A stretch of DNA of 64,000 nt from positions 62,001 through 126,000 of the forward strand of contig NZ_JABRWO010000008.1 of assembly GCF_013618625.1 (NCBI RefSeq), read 5' to 3'. The position numbers and the translations under genes were made by a program. Under the pieces are notes generated by a model, which was not told the origin of the DNA, did no database searches, and saw nothing but the letters and a program-made list of their open reading frames with translations. Position 1 is the first letter of the stretch. Every line of letters starts with the position of its first letter. The DNA is from Bremerella alba (GTDB taxonomy: Bacteria > Planctomycetota > Planctomycetia > Pirellulales > Pirellulaceae). Shown here piece after piece: positions 54,845 to 63,429 of the stretch.

Positions 54845-55585
54845 CTACCGCTGAATGAGCGGTGGTTGTTCGGTTGCGATCTGCTGTGTGGGTACGGCTT
54901 CTGTTTCTTGGTGATGTGGATGGAACCGGTAATGTTCCATCATGATCGGATCACCCACAGCGACAACGACTAATACGATAAGTTTGCTATAGGTGGATAC
55001 ATTCGACCATAGGCTTTTGCCATACCAGAACTTGATAGCCGTGCCGAACGAGCTTTTAAATCGTATCCGGGCCCCCTGCCATTGAACCGACCATATTTCG
55101 TCGAGAATCAGGTGGACCATGAAGCCGATGAAGACGGCCGCACTCTTGAAGATGCGAACGTCGAGGTTTTCGCCAGAGACCACGATGAATGCCAATAGAC
55201 CACACGAAATGGCCGCCGGAATACTGTGCCACATGCCGCGATGCACGGTGTAGCGTTTGAAGATCTCGGCCACGCCGAAACGGATGGTGATATAGACCAA
55301 CGCACCGGCCAACGCGATCGCTTCGGCGCTGAGCCCCATGTGTTGCCAACGATCGACCATCAGCATGGGCACGACGGCTGCTAAGACGTTGCTTGTTTCG
55401 CGAAGGGGTCGACCAGAGCCGGAGTCTAAGTCTGGCAAAATACCAGCCAGGCTGCATAGGCCTGCACCGAGCATGCACGAGATGATCCGATTCGGCTCAG
55501 GCGTATCGAGTAGAAAGTAGCCTGCGAAGCCAACGCCAACGCCGACTGCCGTGCTGGTCGAAATGTGCGTATTGAAATCGGCCAT
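54845..55585 (-). CDS. YdjM-like membrane-bound metal-dependent hydrolase
   Basis: A 246-residue membrane protein of the YdjM (DUF457) family. Metal-binding motifs are the N-terminal His in FNTHISTSTAVG, ILPDLDSGSG (~50-59) and HRGMWHSIPA (~112-121). Four or five helices follow or surround them. E. coli YdjM is LexA-controlled, but no LexA-like palindrome is seen upstream of this gene. Function in cells is unknown. Confidence 0.85.
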   Translation of the reverse strand: MADFNTHISTSTAVGVGVGFAGYFLLDTPEPNRIISCMLGAGLCSLAGILPDLDSGSGRPLRETSNVLAAVVPMLMVDRWQHMGLSAEAIALAGALVYITIRFGVAEIFKRYTVHRGMWHSIPAAISCGLLAFIVVSGENLDVRIFKSAAVFIGFMVHLILDEIWSVQWQGARIRFKSSFGTAIKFWYGKSLWSNVSTYSKLIVLVVVAVGDPIMMEHYRFHPHHQETEAVPTQQIATEQPPLIQR

Positions 55586-55810
55586 GGATCCCCTGCCTCA
55601 AAAAACTTTTAGTGCGCCCCCCTGCCAGTGCATCGGCGCGCGATAGGTCGTTAGTTCGGCACTTGTACCGGAAGGATACGTTTAGTTTCCAGAGCATCTT
55701 TTCAACGCCCGCTAGCAGCATGAGAAACTGACCTTCGGATTTCCACGTAACGTTCGTATACTCGTGCGACTTCTGGGGCGAAGTTTTTTTGGAGCTATGG
55801 ATAGCGAACA

Positions 55811-56734
55811 ATGGTTGCATACGATTTTCTCATGCTGGCAATCCTCGGAGGAGCAATCCTGTGGGGTCTGTACAAAGGCATGGTCTGGCAAATTGCTTCG
55901 TTTGCTTCGCTCGTGGCCAGCTACTTTATCTCGATGCAACTTCGCGAGCCGGTCGCCAACGCGCTGGGGCTTCAGCCACCATGGGGAAACCAGGCCGCGA
56001 TGCTGGGTTTGTACATGACGACTTCGTTGGTCATCTGGGTCATCTTCTCAATGGTCAACAAGACGCTGAAGAGCTTTGAACTCAAGAGTTGGGATCGCCA
56101 GGTCGGTGCCGGACTGGGGCTCGCCAAAGGAGTGCTGCTGTGCATCATCGTGACGATGTTCGCCGTGGCATTGACCAAGGATGATAGCCGCCAGCAAATC
56201 GTTCAGTCGAAGTCTGGTTTCTACATCACCAAGGTGATCGACAATCTGCAAGGCGTGATGCCGGCCGAAGTGAACGAGGTCGTGGGGCCATTCATTGAAC
56301 GCTACAACCAACGCATCGACGGACAGAATCCCGAGTGGTTCGCCGACACCGGAGCCGGTACCAGTGGTGGTGATGGCGTGGCGATCGACCCAGCCAATTT
56401 CAACCTCCAGAGCGAGTTCCAGAACTTCCAGAATAACGTGCAGGATCGGATTCAAAATAACATTCAGAATCAGGTCCAAGAGCAAACAGGGCAGTTCCAG
56501 AATTTCGTGAATCAGACGATCGATAATCCACAAAATGCTCAGTCGAATTGGCAGCAGTATTCCGGCCAGGCTCAGCCGCCGCAACAGCCAGGATATTATC
56601 CACCGCAGATGAACATTCCGGCGCCGCAGCAGCAGGGCGGCAGCTACTATCCGCAGTACTCGCAGCCGCCACAACAAGCACCGGCTCCGATGCAGAACGG
56701 CCAGCCATATTACCCAACGCAGCCACGGTACTAA
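55811..56734 (+). CDS. CvpA-family membrane protein with Gln/Asn/Pro-rich tail
   Basis: A 307-residue protein. Residues ~1-125 match CvpA: four helices, starting AYDFLMLAILGGAILWGLYKGMVWQIASF, a Gly-Lys-Gly-like second segment and LGLAKGVLLCIIVTMFAVAL. A periplasmic linker follows, then an Asn/Gln-rich coil (NFQNNVQDRIQNNIQNQVQ, ~205-235) and a Pro/Gln/Tyr-rich tail (~255-307). CvpA proteins are linked to colicin V export and envelope stress. The tail is an addition. Confidence 0.85.
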   Translation: MVAYDFLMLAILGGAILWGLYKGMVWQIASFASLVASYFISMQLREPVANALGLQPPWGNQAAMLGLYMTTSLVIWVIFSMVNKTLKSFELKSWDRQVGAGLGLAKGVLLCIIVTMFAVALTKDDSRQQIVQSKSGFYITKVIDNLQGVMPAEVNEVVGPFIERYNQRIDGQNPEWFADTGAGTSGGDGVAIDPANFNLQSEFQNFQNNVQDRIQNNIQNQVQEQTGQFQNFVNQTIDNPQNAQSNWQQYSGQAQPPQQPGYYPPQMNIPAPQQQGGSYYPQYSQPPQQAPAPMQNGQPYYPTQPRY

Positions 56735-56811
56735 GAGCCGAACTGGCAACGTCAGGGCAGAAGCGGTCCAAAACCGGGAAATACACAAAACCCGGTAAAA
56801 ATAGGCCTCGA

Positions 56812-56839
56812 ACCGCACATAACAAACATTATCGGACGT
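56812..56839. other. dif-like site (candidate XerC/XerD recombination site)
   Basis: The 28-bp site has arms ACCGCACATAA (56812-56822) and TTATCGGACGT (56829-56839) around a 6-bp centre CAAACA. E. coli dif has the same ATAA-6-TTAT geometry. In the reverse orientation the inner 16 bases, from ATAA to TTATGT, agree with E. coli dif at 14 of 16 positions. The outer arms agree less well. It lies in a gene-free stretch inside the 7-kb interval where the GGGCAGGG octamer changes strand. Confidence 0.4.
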
Positions 56840-57024
56840 TGCAGTGGGGGTTCTATGGAGACTGGGTTATCCGTCTCCTTCGTCTGATCAGGCCCTACTC
56901 TCTCATGAACTTCGTTGCCATCGCTGCGAAGATCGTCTCTCAGGATCGCTTCTCGTCGCCGCGAAGATCGACGGCCGACTCCCAGGTCCAAACGCCATCG
57001 GAAAGCGTCTCTTGGCGCGTTCCA

Positions 57025-57106
57025 TTTCGAAACGAAAAAGCCGCCGCGAGATTGCCTGACGACAGCTTGATTGGGTGATGAATTTCGTTGCCAAGTTGGC
57101 TTCGAT
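57025..57106. repeat. 82-bp direct repeat, copy 1
   Basis: Runs from TTTCGAAACGAAAAAGCC to TTGGCTTCGAT. It agrees with copy 2 (57922-58003) at 78 of 82 positions. It contains a weaker form of the accA terminator hairpin. The start-to-start distance to copy 2 is 897 bp. Confidence 0.95.
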
Positions 57107-57201
57107 AACAACTACAGAATCCACTTCGAGACTGGCCCGTTCAACTCTGGTAAACTCGTGGGCTCTGTTCCCACTAACGAAACATTTCCTTAGTTCATGC
57201 C

Positions 57202-57906
57202 ATGGCTAAATTCTTAAACACTTCCGGTATCACGTACCACTTAGAACAGCTCATCAAGTCGACAAAAGAACGCTTGGTGATCATCAGTCCGTACCTTCGG
57301 CTCAGCGATAAGATCCGTGAGCTAATTGAAGATCTCGACAGATTAAAAATCGATATTCGACTCGTGTATGGGAAAAACGATCTCCATCCCAGGGAGTCTG
57401 CATGGTTGGAGTCGTTGACCTTTGTTCGCTGCAGCTTTTGTAAGAACCTTCATGCAAAATGCTACCTGAACGAATCGGAAGCTATCATCACTTCGATGAA
57501 CATCTACGAGTTCTCTCAAGTCAACAACAATGAAATGGGAATCGTGTTCAATCGAGATGACGACCCAGAGCTTTTCAAAGACACTTACGATGAGGCCCAG
57601 CGACTGATCCGCATTAGTGATCAAGTCAAAATCAGTGTTGAGCTAATCGAAGCAGAAGTTGTCGAGGACGATCCGATAGCCGAGGCGAACTCTCTCGCGA
57701 AACAGATCTCGACAAGCCAACTCGCTAAGCAATTAAAGCGACCTTCCAAAGCTCTGTTTTCCGAATTGCAAGAGAAAGGTTGGATCGCACGAAATGATAA
57801 CAATTGGGAGCTAACTGATCTCGGCAAACAAAAAGGTGGCGAGGTGAAGAACAGCAAACGTTTTGGCGACTACATCACTTGGCCTCAAAATGTATCGCTC
57901 GACTAA
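57202..57906 (+). CDS. phospholipase D family protein with C-terminal winged-helix-like region
   Basis: A 234-residue protein of the PLD/nuclease superfamily with a single HKD-type motif: HAKCYLNESEAIITSMN (~92-108), so two copies would need to pair for catalysis. The N-terminus ERLVIISPYLRLSDKIRELI is the usual Rossmann-like start. Residues ~165-225 look like a winged helix (SQLAKQLKRPSKALFSELQEKGW). Its coding DNA appears more AT-rich than its neighbours. It stands alone between the two 82-bp repeats. PLD proteins of this size act as nucleases in defence systems or as lipases; here neither can be decided. Confidence 0.85.
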   Translation: MAKFLNTSGITYHLEQLIKSTKERLVIISPYLRLSDKIRELIEDLDRLKIDIRLVYGKNDLHPRESAWLESLTFVRCSFCKNLHAKCYLNESEAIITSMNIYEFSQVNNNEMGIVFNRDDDPELFKDTYDEAQRLIRISDQVKISVELIEAEVVEDDPIAEANSLAKQISTSQLAKQLKRPSKALFSELQEKGWIARNDNNWELTDLGKQKGGEVKNSKRFGDYITWPQNVSLD

Positions 57907-57921
57907 AAAATGAACATAGTC

Positions 57922-58003
57922 TTTCGAAACGAAAAAGCCGCCGCGAGATTGACTGGCGACGGCTTGATTTGGTGATGAATTTCGTTGCCAAGTTGGCTTC
58001 GAT
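57922..58003. repeat. 82-bp direct repeat, copy 2 (accA 3' end)
   Basis: Abuts the accA stop codon (58004) and includes the accA terminator. Four of 82 positions differ from copy 1. As the natural 3' end of accA this is probably the original copy. Confidence 0.95.
57932..57964 (-). terminator. rho-independent terminator of accA
   Basis: On the minus strand AGCCGTCGC (57964-57956) pairs with GCGGCGGCT (57944-57936) with one G-U pair, and five T follow (57936-57932). The same element, with more G-U pairs, is present in copy 1 of the repeat. Confidence 0.85.
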
Positions 58004-58996
58004 TTAGCTCGCCGGTTCGGCTTGAGCGGTTTCTGTTTCGCGTTCCAGGAACATGCCCATTTGGCGGAACTTGCCGTAGCGATCTTCGACCAGTTGGTCG
58101 GTTGGTTTGGCGATCAGTTCGTTGACCGTTTTGACGAGATACATCTTCAGGCGAGCTGCCATTTGATGATGGTCTCGGTGGGCTCCGCCGAGTGGCTCTT
58201 CGATCACGTCGTCGACGATTCCGAACTTGGGAAGATACTTCGAGGTGAACTTCAGGGCCTCGGCAGCTTTGGCTTTGAACTCGTGGCTCTTCCACAGGAT
58301 GCCGGCACAACCTTCGGGGCTGATCACCGAGTAGTAAGCATGCTGAAGCATGGCCGTGCGATCGGCGACGCCGATGCCTAGTGCGCCGCCAGAGCCACCT
58401 TCGCCGATGACGACCGAGATGATTGGCGTCTTCAGACGCGACATGGCGAACATCGAATCGGCGATCGCCATGGCCTGGCCGCGTTCTTCGGCGCCGATGC
58501 CTGGGTAGGCGCCCGGCGTGTCGATGAACGCGATGACCGGCAGGTTGTACTTCTCGGCGAGCTCCATCTTTTCGATCGCCTTGCGGTAGCCTTCAGGATT
58601 GGCACAGCCGAAGTAGCACTCGCTGCGTTCCTTCAGGTCGCGTCCTTTGAAGTGCCCGAGGAACATCACCTTGTGCTTGTCGAGTTTGGCGAAGCCGGTT
58701 CGCAGTGCGCGGTCGTCACCAAACTTGCGGTCGCCGTGCAGCTCGACGAACTCGTCGAAGACCAGGTTCAGGTAGTCGGCCGACTGAGGCCGCTTTTGGT
58801 GACGGGCAACTTCCACGGTTTGCCATGGCGAGAGATCGGCGTAGATCTCGCGCATCGTATCGGTGAGTTGCTTGCGGACGCGGCGGATCTCGTCGTGGTG
58901 TTCCGGTGTGTCGCTTTTCTCGGCTTCAAGCTGTTTCAGTTTGTTCTCGAGGGTTTCAATCGGCTGTTCGAAGTCGAGATAGATCGAGGTGCTCAT
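58004..58996 (-). CDS. accA: acetyl-CoA carboxylase carboxyltransferase subunit alpha
   Basis: A 330-residue subunit that, with AccD, transfers the carboxyl group from biotin to acetyl-CoA, the first step of fatty acid synthesis. The ATG at 58996 is chosen over the TTG at 59020. Marks of the family are the N-terminal coiled coil, RPQSADYLNLVFDEFVELHGDR, LPVIAFIDTPGAYPGIGAEERGQ, IGEGGSGGALGIGVADR and SPEGCAGILWK. Length is normal. accD is not in the window. Confidence 0.95.
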   Translation of the reverse strand: MSTSIYLDFEQPIETLENKLKQLEAEKSDTPEHHDEIRRVRKQLTDTMREIYADLSPWQTVEVARHQKRPQSADYLNLVFDEFVELHGDRKFGDDRALRTGFAKLDKHKVMFLGHFKGRDLKERSECYFGCANPEGYRKAIEKMELAEKYNLPVIAFIDTPGAYPGIGAEERGQAMAIADSMFAMSRLKTPIISVVIGEGGSGGALGIGVADRTAMLQHAYYSVISPEGCAGILWKSHEFKAKAAEALKFTSKYLPKFGIVDDVIEEPLGGAHRDHHQMAARLKMYLVKTVNELIAKPTDQLVEDRYGKFRQMGMFLERETETAQAEPAS

Positions 58997-59046
58997 GAAA
59001 GCTTTCAGTGCTCCAGGCAATTAATGGGATAGAACGCTTGGCGAAA

Positions 59047-59982
59047 CTAGGAATCGCCAGACGCCGAGGTGGAATCGTCACCGCTGGCCGCGGCCGCTTT
59101 TTCTCGTTCAACGAGTGCGGCTGGCTTACGGGGTGGAATATTGTAAATCTTGGTGCTCTTCAACAGTCGCACGACATCGGTCATCGTGTCGGGCCGCTTT
59201 TTGGGATCCTTCGCCATCAAGCGTTCGACCAGCGAAGAAAAATCTGACGTGACGTTCTCGCTGGCAGCTTGCAGCGACGGAATACCGGCACGCAAATGTT
59301 TATCGAGTAGGTGATCGGGACTGGTAGCCGTATAGGGCAACTTGCCACTGATCAATTCAAAGATCGTACAGCCAAAACTATAGATATCGGCGCGGTCATC
59401 TAATGCTGCACCACGTATCTGTTCTGGTGACATATAACTGCGGGTACCTTGGACGTTGCCTTTGACTTTCGATCCGCCAAAGAGCTTGCCGAGGCCGCTC
59501 TTCTTTTTCTGCGCGATCGAAAAGTCGATGAGCTTAACGTTGCCTTCGGTGTCGAGCAGATAATTGTCTGGCTTCACGTCGCAGTGAACCCAGCCTTGCT
59601 CGTGCATGTAGCCGAGGCCTCTGGCTCCCTCTTCGATGATCTTGGGTGTCCAGTAGGCGAGCTCTTCTACGCCTTCGCGAATGGCCATCTTCATGTTGCG
59701 CGAGATGGCGAATTCCAGGACGAGATAGGCGACACCGCGGAAGTTGTCGAACTCGTAGACATGAATGACCAAAGGATGATCGAACTTGCCGGCGACGGTG
59801 AACTCGTGCTTCAGCGAGTTGATCTCGTCCTTGTCGCGAATGTAGTTCTCGCGAAGTGTTTTGATGACGACCCGGCGATTGTCCAAGTCATGGATCGCTT
59901 CCCATACCTGGCACGTCTTACTGGCGCGCAGCATGCGTATCAAGCGGTACGGACCGATATAGTTTCTTCCTGCGGTAGACAC
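59047..59982 (-). CDS. serine/threonine protein kinase with unusual catalytic motifs
   Basis: A 311-residue Hanks-type kinase without membrane helix. ATP-binding Lys is in RRVVIKTL (~40) and the catalytic loop reads HCDVKPDN (~133-140) with Cys instead of Arg before the Asp, so it is a non-RD kinase. The metal motif is DFS rather than DFG (LIDFSIAQ, ~153-160). The APE-like GTRSYMSPEQIRG and DIYSFGCTIFEL are present, and the Gly-rich loop is degenerate (MLRASKTCQVWEA). The catalytic Asp, Asn and Lys remain, so it may be active. The tail is Ala/Ser/Asp-rich. Confidence 0.9.
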   Translation of the reverse strand: MSTAGRNYIGPYRLIRMLRASKTCQVWEAIHDLDNRRVVIKTLRENYIRDKDEINSLKHEFTVAGKFDHPLVIHVYEFDNFRGVAYLVLEFAISRNMKMAIREGVEELAYWTPKIIEEGARGLGYMHEQGWVHCDVKPDNYLLDTEGNVKLIDFSIAQKKKSGLGKLFGGSKVKGNVQGTRSYMSPEQIRGAALDDRADIYSFGCTIFELISGKLPYTATSPDHLLDKHLRAGIPSLQAASENVTSDFSSLVERLMAKDPKKRPDTMTDVVRLLKSTKIYNIPPRKPAALVEREKAAAASGDDSTSASGDS

Positions 59983-60129
59983 CGATGAGATTATCCGTGA
60001 GGAGGATTTGCCCCTATTTGTCCCGAAAGTCTATCGGATCGACAGACGTCTTAATCTTACCCTAATCAAAGGAGTTTCAAAAGAGCGAACTACCGGCACA
60101 TCTACCGTAACCACAATGGTTTTCCAGGG

Positions 60130-61305
60130 TTAGACTACTTCACATCCATTTCGGCGAAGCACTTCCTGATAGATTTCGCGCAGTCTGCGGGTCATTACCT
60201 GGTGCGGAAAGACCTGACTGCACCGCTGTCGCCCTTCTTCTCCCAGCTTTTCGCGGAGTTCAGGATCGTCGCACAGTTGGATTAGCGCGGACGTTAATTG
60301 GGCCGTATCCCCTGGCGGAAGCAAGAAACCGGTCTCCATGGTGGACACCACCTCGCGTGCCCCGTCGATATCGAAACTGACGGCCGGCTTGCCACTTAAA
60401 AGCGCTTGCGGAAGTGCGCGGGCCAGCCCTTCGCGCAGGCTGGTATGCACGAGAACATCCATCGCCGAGATATACTTCGGGATGTCACTCGGGGGTACCA
60501 GGCCGACGAGAATGAAGTGATCGGTCAGCCCTGCCTCGGCAATCATTCCCTCAAACTTCTCGCGCAGAATTCCATCTCCTACGAAAAGAAACTTGGCCTG
60601 CGGGCACTTAGCGACGACTTCTTTTGCCGCCTGAATTACATACTCGTGCCCTTTCAGATGAAACAGCCGAGCAATCTTGCCGATCACCACATCGCCGGGC
60701 TGAATGCCGAGTTGCTGGCGAGTTGGCTCGCGCAGTCCCCTGCTCTCTAGAAAGGGTTCGACTTCCATGCCGCTGTAGACGGTGACGAACTTTTCGCGCG
60801 GCGCGACTTTGGCTTCGACTAAGAGATCGGTCATCGCATCGGCCACGCTGACCAGTTGGTGACACTGGCTAGATGCGTAGCGCTCGCAGGCAATGAAGAA
60901 CTTCCGCGCGAGCGTCGATTGATAGGGATGAAACGGAGCGCCGTGCACGGTGTGAATGATGGCCGGTACCTTTAACGCCGTGGCGGCCCTGCGCCCGAGC
61001 ATGCCCCCCTTCGCGCTATGCGTGTGCACCACTTCAGGCTGAAACTTTTTGATGGCCGCTTTGACTTCCTGATAGCCTCGGCAGTCGGTGACCGGATGAA
61101 TGTTCCGCACGAGGTTAGGCAATGTTTGCACCGGCACCCCTTGGGCGTGGGCTTGCTGCAGCAGGTTACCTTCGGGGCCTTCGCTCGGTCCGGTAATCAG
61201 CAGAACGTCGTCACCAAACTCTTGAACCAGATCCAAGCAGTTGTAAAGCGTGTTCTCTTGCGCGCCGCCAATGATCATTCGGGTAATCACATGAGCAACA
61301 CGCAT
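60130..61305 (-). CDS. glycosyltransferase family 4 (GT-B fold)
   Basis: A 391-residue enzyme. The ATG at 61305 (MRVAHVITRMIIGGAQENT) is preferred to the longer frame because it gives the normal GT4 start. The C-terminal donor-binding half contains ARLFHLKGHEYVIQA, FLFVGDGILREKFE and the Glu-x7-Glu region HTSLREGLARALPQALLSGKP. The sugar donor cannot be named. It lies 26 nt after truA, likely in the same transcript. Confidence 0.9.
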   Translation of the reverse strand: MRVAHVITRMIIGGAQENTLYNCLDLVQEFGDDVLLITGPSEGPEGNLLQQAHAQGVPVQTLPNLVRNIHPVTDCRGYQEVKAAIKKFQPEVVHTHSAKGGMLGRRAATALKVPAIIHTVHGAPFHPYQSTLARKFFIACERYASSQCHQLVSVADAMTDLLVEAKVAPREKFVTVYSGMEVEPFLESRGLREPTRQQLGIQPGDVVIGKIARLFHLKGHEYVIQAAKEVVAKCPQAKFLFVGDGILREKFEGMIAEAGLTDHFILVGLVPPSDIPKYISAMDVLVHTSLREGLARALPQALLSGKPAVSFDIDGAREVVSTMETGFLLPPGDTAQLTSALIQLCDDPELREKLGEEGRQRCSQVFPHQVMTRRLREIYQEVLRRNGCEVV

Positions 61306-61330
61306 GGGATGATTGGCTTTCAAGAAAGAT

Positions 61331-62125
61331 TCAGTGGTGCGGAGGGTAATGGACCTGAAGCAAGTATAGTCCATGCGCCGGAGCCGTCATGCCGGCTTGA
61401 GACCGATCGCACGAGGCGATGATTTCGGCCATGGAATCGGCGGTGCGCCTCCCCTGCCCTATGTCGACCAGCGTGCCGGCGATAATGCGGACCATGTTGT
61501 ACAAGAATCCAGTGGCTTCGACTTCGATGAAGATCTTCGCGCGTTCGTCGGCGTCGTGCACCGTCACGGTGGCATCGAGCATCGTGCGTACGGTCGATTG
61601 ACGCGGCGAGCCGGTGGATTGGAACGTGGCGAAGTCGTGCTCGCCGATCAATGCCTGGGCGGCGGCCTGCATCGAGGGGACATCAAGGATACGTTTGACA
61701 AACCAGGCATGCTTGAGCGAGAACGGATCGTTGATGCGGCCTGGCTGCAGGACGTAGCGGTACCGTTTCGAGATGGCATCGTTGATCGGTCGAAAGGTGA
61801 TCGGCACATCGCACGCGTGCCGCACAACGATATCGTGCGGGAGCGTGGCATTGAGTGCTTTGCGGAAGACGTCTGCTGGCATCTTCGACTTCGTATGAAA
61901 GCTGGCGACCTGTCCCCAGGCGTGCACGCCGGAATCGGTTCGCCCGCTGCCGGAAACGTGGACGTCGTCTTGCGCGATGCAGTTGATGGCCGCTTCGAGC
62001 GCCGATTGAATCGTGGGACCGGTGGCCTGACGCTGCCAGCCTTGATAGTTGGTGCCGTCGTAGGCAACGGTCAACTTAATGCAGCGGCCGGGAGAACGGG
62101 CCGCTGCATGCTCGGTAGAATTCAT
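61331..62125 (-). CDS. truA: tRNA pseudouridine(38-40) synthase
   Basis: A 264-residue enzyme that converts uridines 38-40 in the tRNA anticodon arm to pseudouridine. The start is the ATG at 62125. The catalytic Asp is in GSGRTDSGVHAWGQ (~57-70); other motifs are VAYDGTNYQGWQRQ, RRYRYVL-like KRYRYVLQPG, and NMVRIIAGTLVDIGQGRR. It is 17 nt after the asd stop (62142), so probably co-transcribed with asd. Confidence 0.96.
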   Translation of the reverse strand: MNSTEHAAARSPGRCIKLTVAYDGTNYQGWQRQATGPTIQSALEAAINCIAQDDVHVSGSGRTDSGVHAWGQVASFHTKSKMPADVFRKALNATLPHDIVVRHACDVPITFRPINDAISKRYRYVLQPGRINDPFSLKHAWFVKRILDVPSMQAAAQALIGEHDFATFQSTGSPRQSTVRTMLDATVTVHDADERAKIFIEVEATGFLYNMVRIIAGTLVDIGQGRRTADSMAEIIASCDRSQAGMTAPAHGLYLLQVHYPPHH

Positions 62126-62141
62126 GGCACGCGCGCCTAGC

Positions 62142-63155
62142 TTAGACGGCGGCCTGACTGCGAACGAGTAGTTCGGCAATCTGCACGGCGTTGGTCGCGG
62201 CACCCTTTCGCAGGTTATCGCTCACACACCAGAACGTCAGACCGTTTTCGCAGGAAAGGTCCTTACGGATACGACCGATGAAGACATCGTTCTTGTTGGT
62301 GCAGTCCTTCGGCATGGGGTACTCCCCTGCCCCGAGATTATCGATAACGGTGATGCCGTCGGTCTTCTCGAACAATTCTCGCGCTTCGGCGGGCGAGATC
62401 GGACGTTCGGTTTCGACCATGATCGTTTCGCTGTGGCAGTTGGTCACCGGCACGCGAACGCAGGTCGGACAGACCTTGATCGAATCATCGCCGAAGATCT
62501 TCTGCGTTTCGTGCACCATCTTCATTTCTTCAGAGGTGTAGCCTTCGTACTTCTCGCTACCAATTTGGGGGATCAAGTTGAAAGCGATCTGATGGGAGAA
62601 GGCTTTGTTCTCGTAGGCCTCGCCTTTGAGAACTGCCTTGGCGCCTTCGATCAGGTCTTCTTCGCCCACAACACCCGCGCCGCTGGTGGCCTGGTAGGTG
62701 GAGACAATAACGCGTTTGATCTTGCCAGCGTCGTGCAGCGGCTTCATCGCGACGACCATTTGCGTGGTCGAACAGTTCGGACTGCTGATGATGCCTTTGT
62801 GATTCTCGATGGCTTCCGGATTCACTTCCGGCACGACCAACGGCACGTCTTCTTTCATGCGCCAGTAGCCACTTTCGTCGATGACGATGCAGCCAGCTTT
62901 GACGGCCCATGGAGCGAACTCGGCGGCGGCTTCGTCAGGCGTACTGCCGATGGCGATGTCGATCCCTTCGAACGAATCAGGCGTCAGTTCTTCCACCGTG
63001 TGCGTGGCACCGTTGAATGTGAGCTCTGTGCCGGCGGAACGTTTCGAAGCGAGGAATTTGATGGTTTTGTAGGGGAACTTGCGCTCCTCTAGTAACTGAC
63101 GAATCAGTCGTCCTACGGCTCCAGTGGCTCCAACAATGGCCAGATTCTCGTACAC
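62142..63155 (-). CDS. asd: aspartate-semialdehyde dehydrogenase
   Basis: A 337-residue NADPH enzyme that makes aspartate semialdehyde for lysine, diaminopimelate, threonine and methionine. The GTG at 63155 is preferred to the longer frame because it gives the normal NLAIVGATGAVGRLI start and has AGGAAA ~6 nt before it. The active-site Cys is in IISSPNCSTTQMV (~127-139) and the substrate motif region is YQATSGAGVVGEEDL. Length is normal. A promoter candidate lies at 63219-63248. Confidence 0.95.
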   Translation of the reverse strand: MYENLAIVGATGAVGRLIRQLLEERKFPYKTIKFLASKRSAGTELTFNGATHTVEELTPDSFEGIDIAIGSTPDEAAAEFAPWAVKAGCIVIDESGYWRMKEDVPLVVPEVNPEAIENHKGIISSPNCSTTQMVVAMKPLHDAGKIKRVIVSTYQATSGAGVVGEEDLIEGAKAVLKGEAYENKAFSHQIAFNLIPQIGSEKYEGYTSEEMKMVHETQKIFGDDSIKVCPTCVRVPVTNCHSETIMVETERPISPAEARELFEKTDGITVIDNLGAGEYPMPKDCTNKNDVFIGRIRKDLSCENGLTFWCVSDNLRKGAATNAVQIAELLVRSQAAV

Positions 63156-63218
63156 GGGCGTTTCCTGTGGGGTTAAACAAATTACCTGTATGGATCTTAG
63201 CGGATATCCAAAACCTGC

Positions 63219-63248
63219 ATTATAGATTCTCGCCCCGGGACACATCAA
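63219..63248 (-). promoter_or_regulatory. promoter of the asd-truA-glycosyltransferase transcript
   Basis: On the minus strand TTGATG (63248-63243) and a perfect TATAAT (63224-63219) are 18 nt apart. It would give a leader of about 57 nt before the asd GTG. Confidence 0.55.
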
Positions 63249-63429
63249 CGCGTAATGAGGTTCATTCGGGCGGTAAGGCACGCCAAACAGGAAGTAGAAG
63301 CGTCTCGAATTTCCGGGTAACCCTTGGCTTCATGGTGCGTTACCGAGATTCTGCCGGGGGCATGAAATTCTTTCAGAATTAATGCGGTTTTTGCGAGAAA
63401 AACGATCGTTTGCCCCCCTGCCCTTCCCT

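Larger units (their letters stand above)
56735..57201. other. non-coding stretch with dif-like site and repeat copy 1
   Basis: About 470 bases without a gene. It contains the dif-like site (56812-56839), a short duplicated GCNGCGAAGATCG unit (two copies between about 56930 and 56970) and copy 1 of the 82-bp repeat (57025-57106). Confidence 0.6.

Noticed and set aside
50041-62460. Local GC-skew switch as support for the terminus
   Set aside because: Hand counts over a few lines on each side (50.0 and 62.3 kb) gave no clear difference, so I make no skew claim; it needs a real computation.
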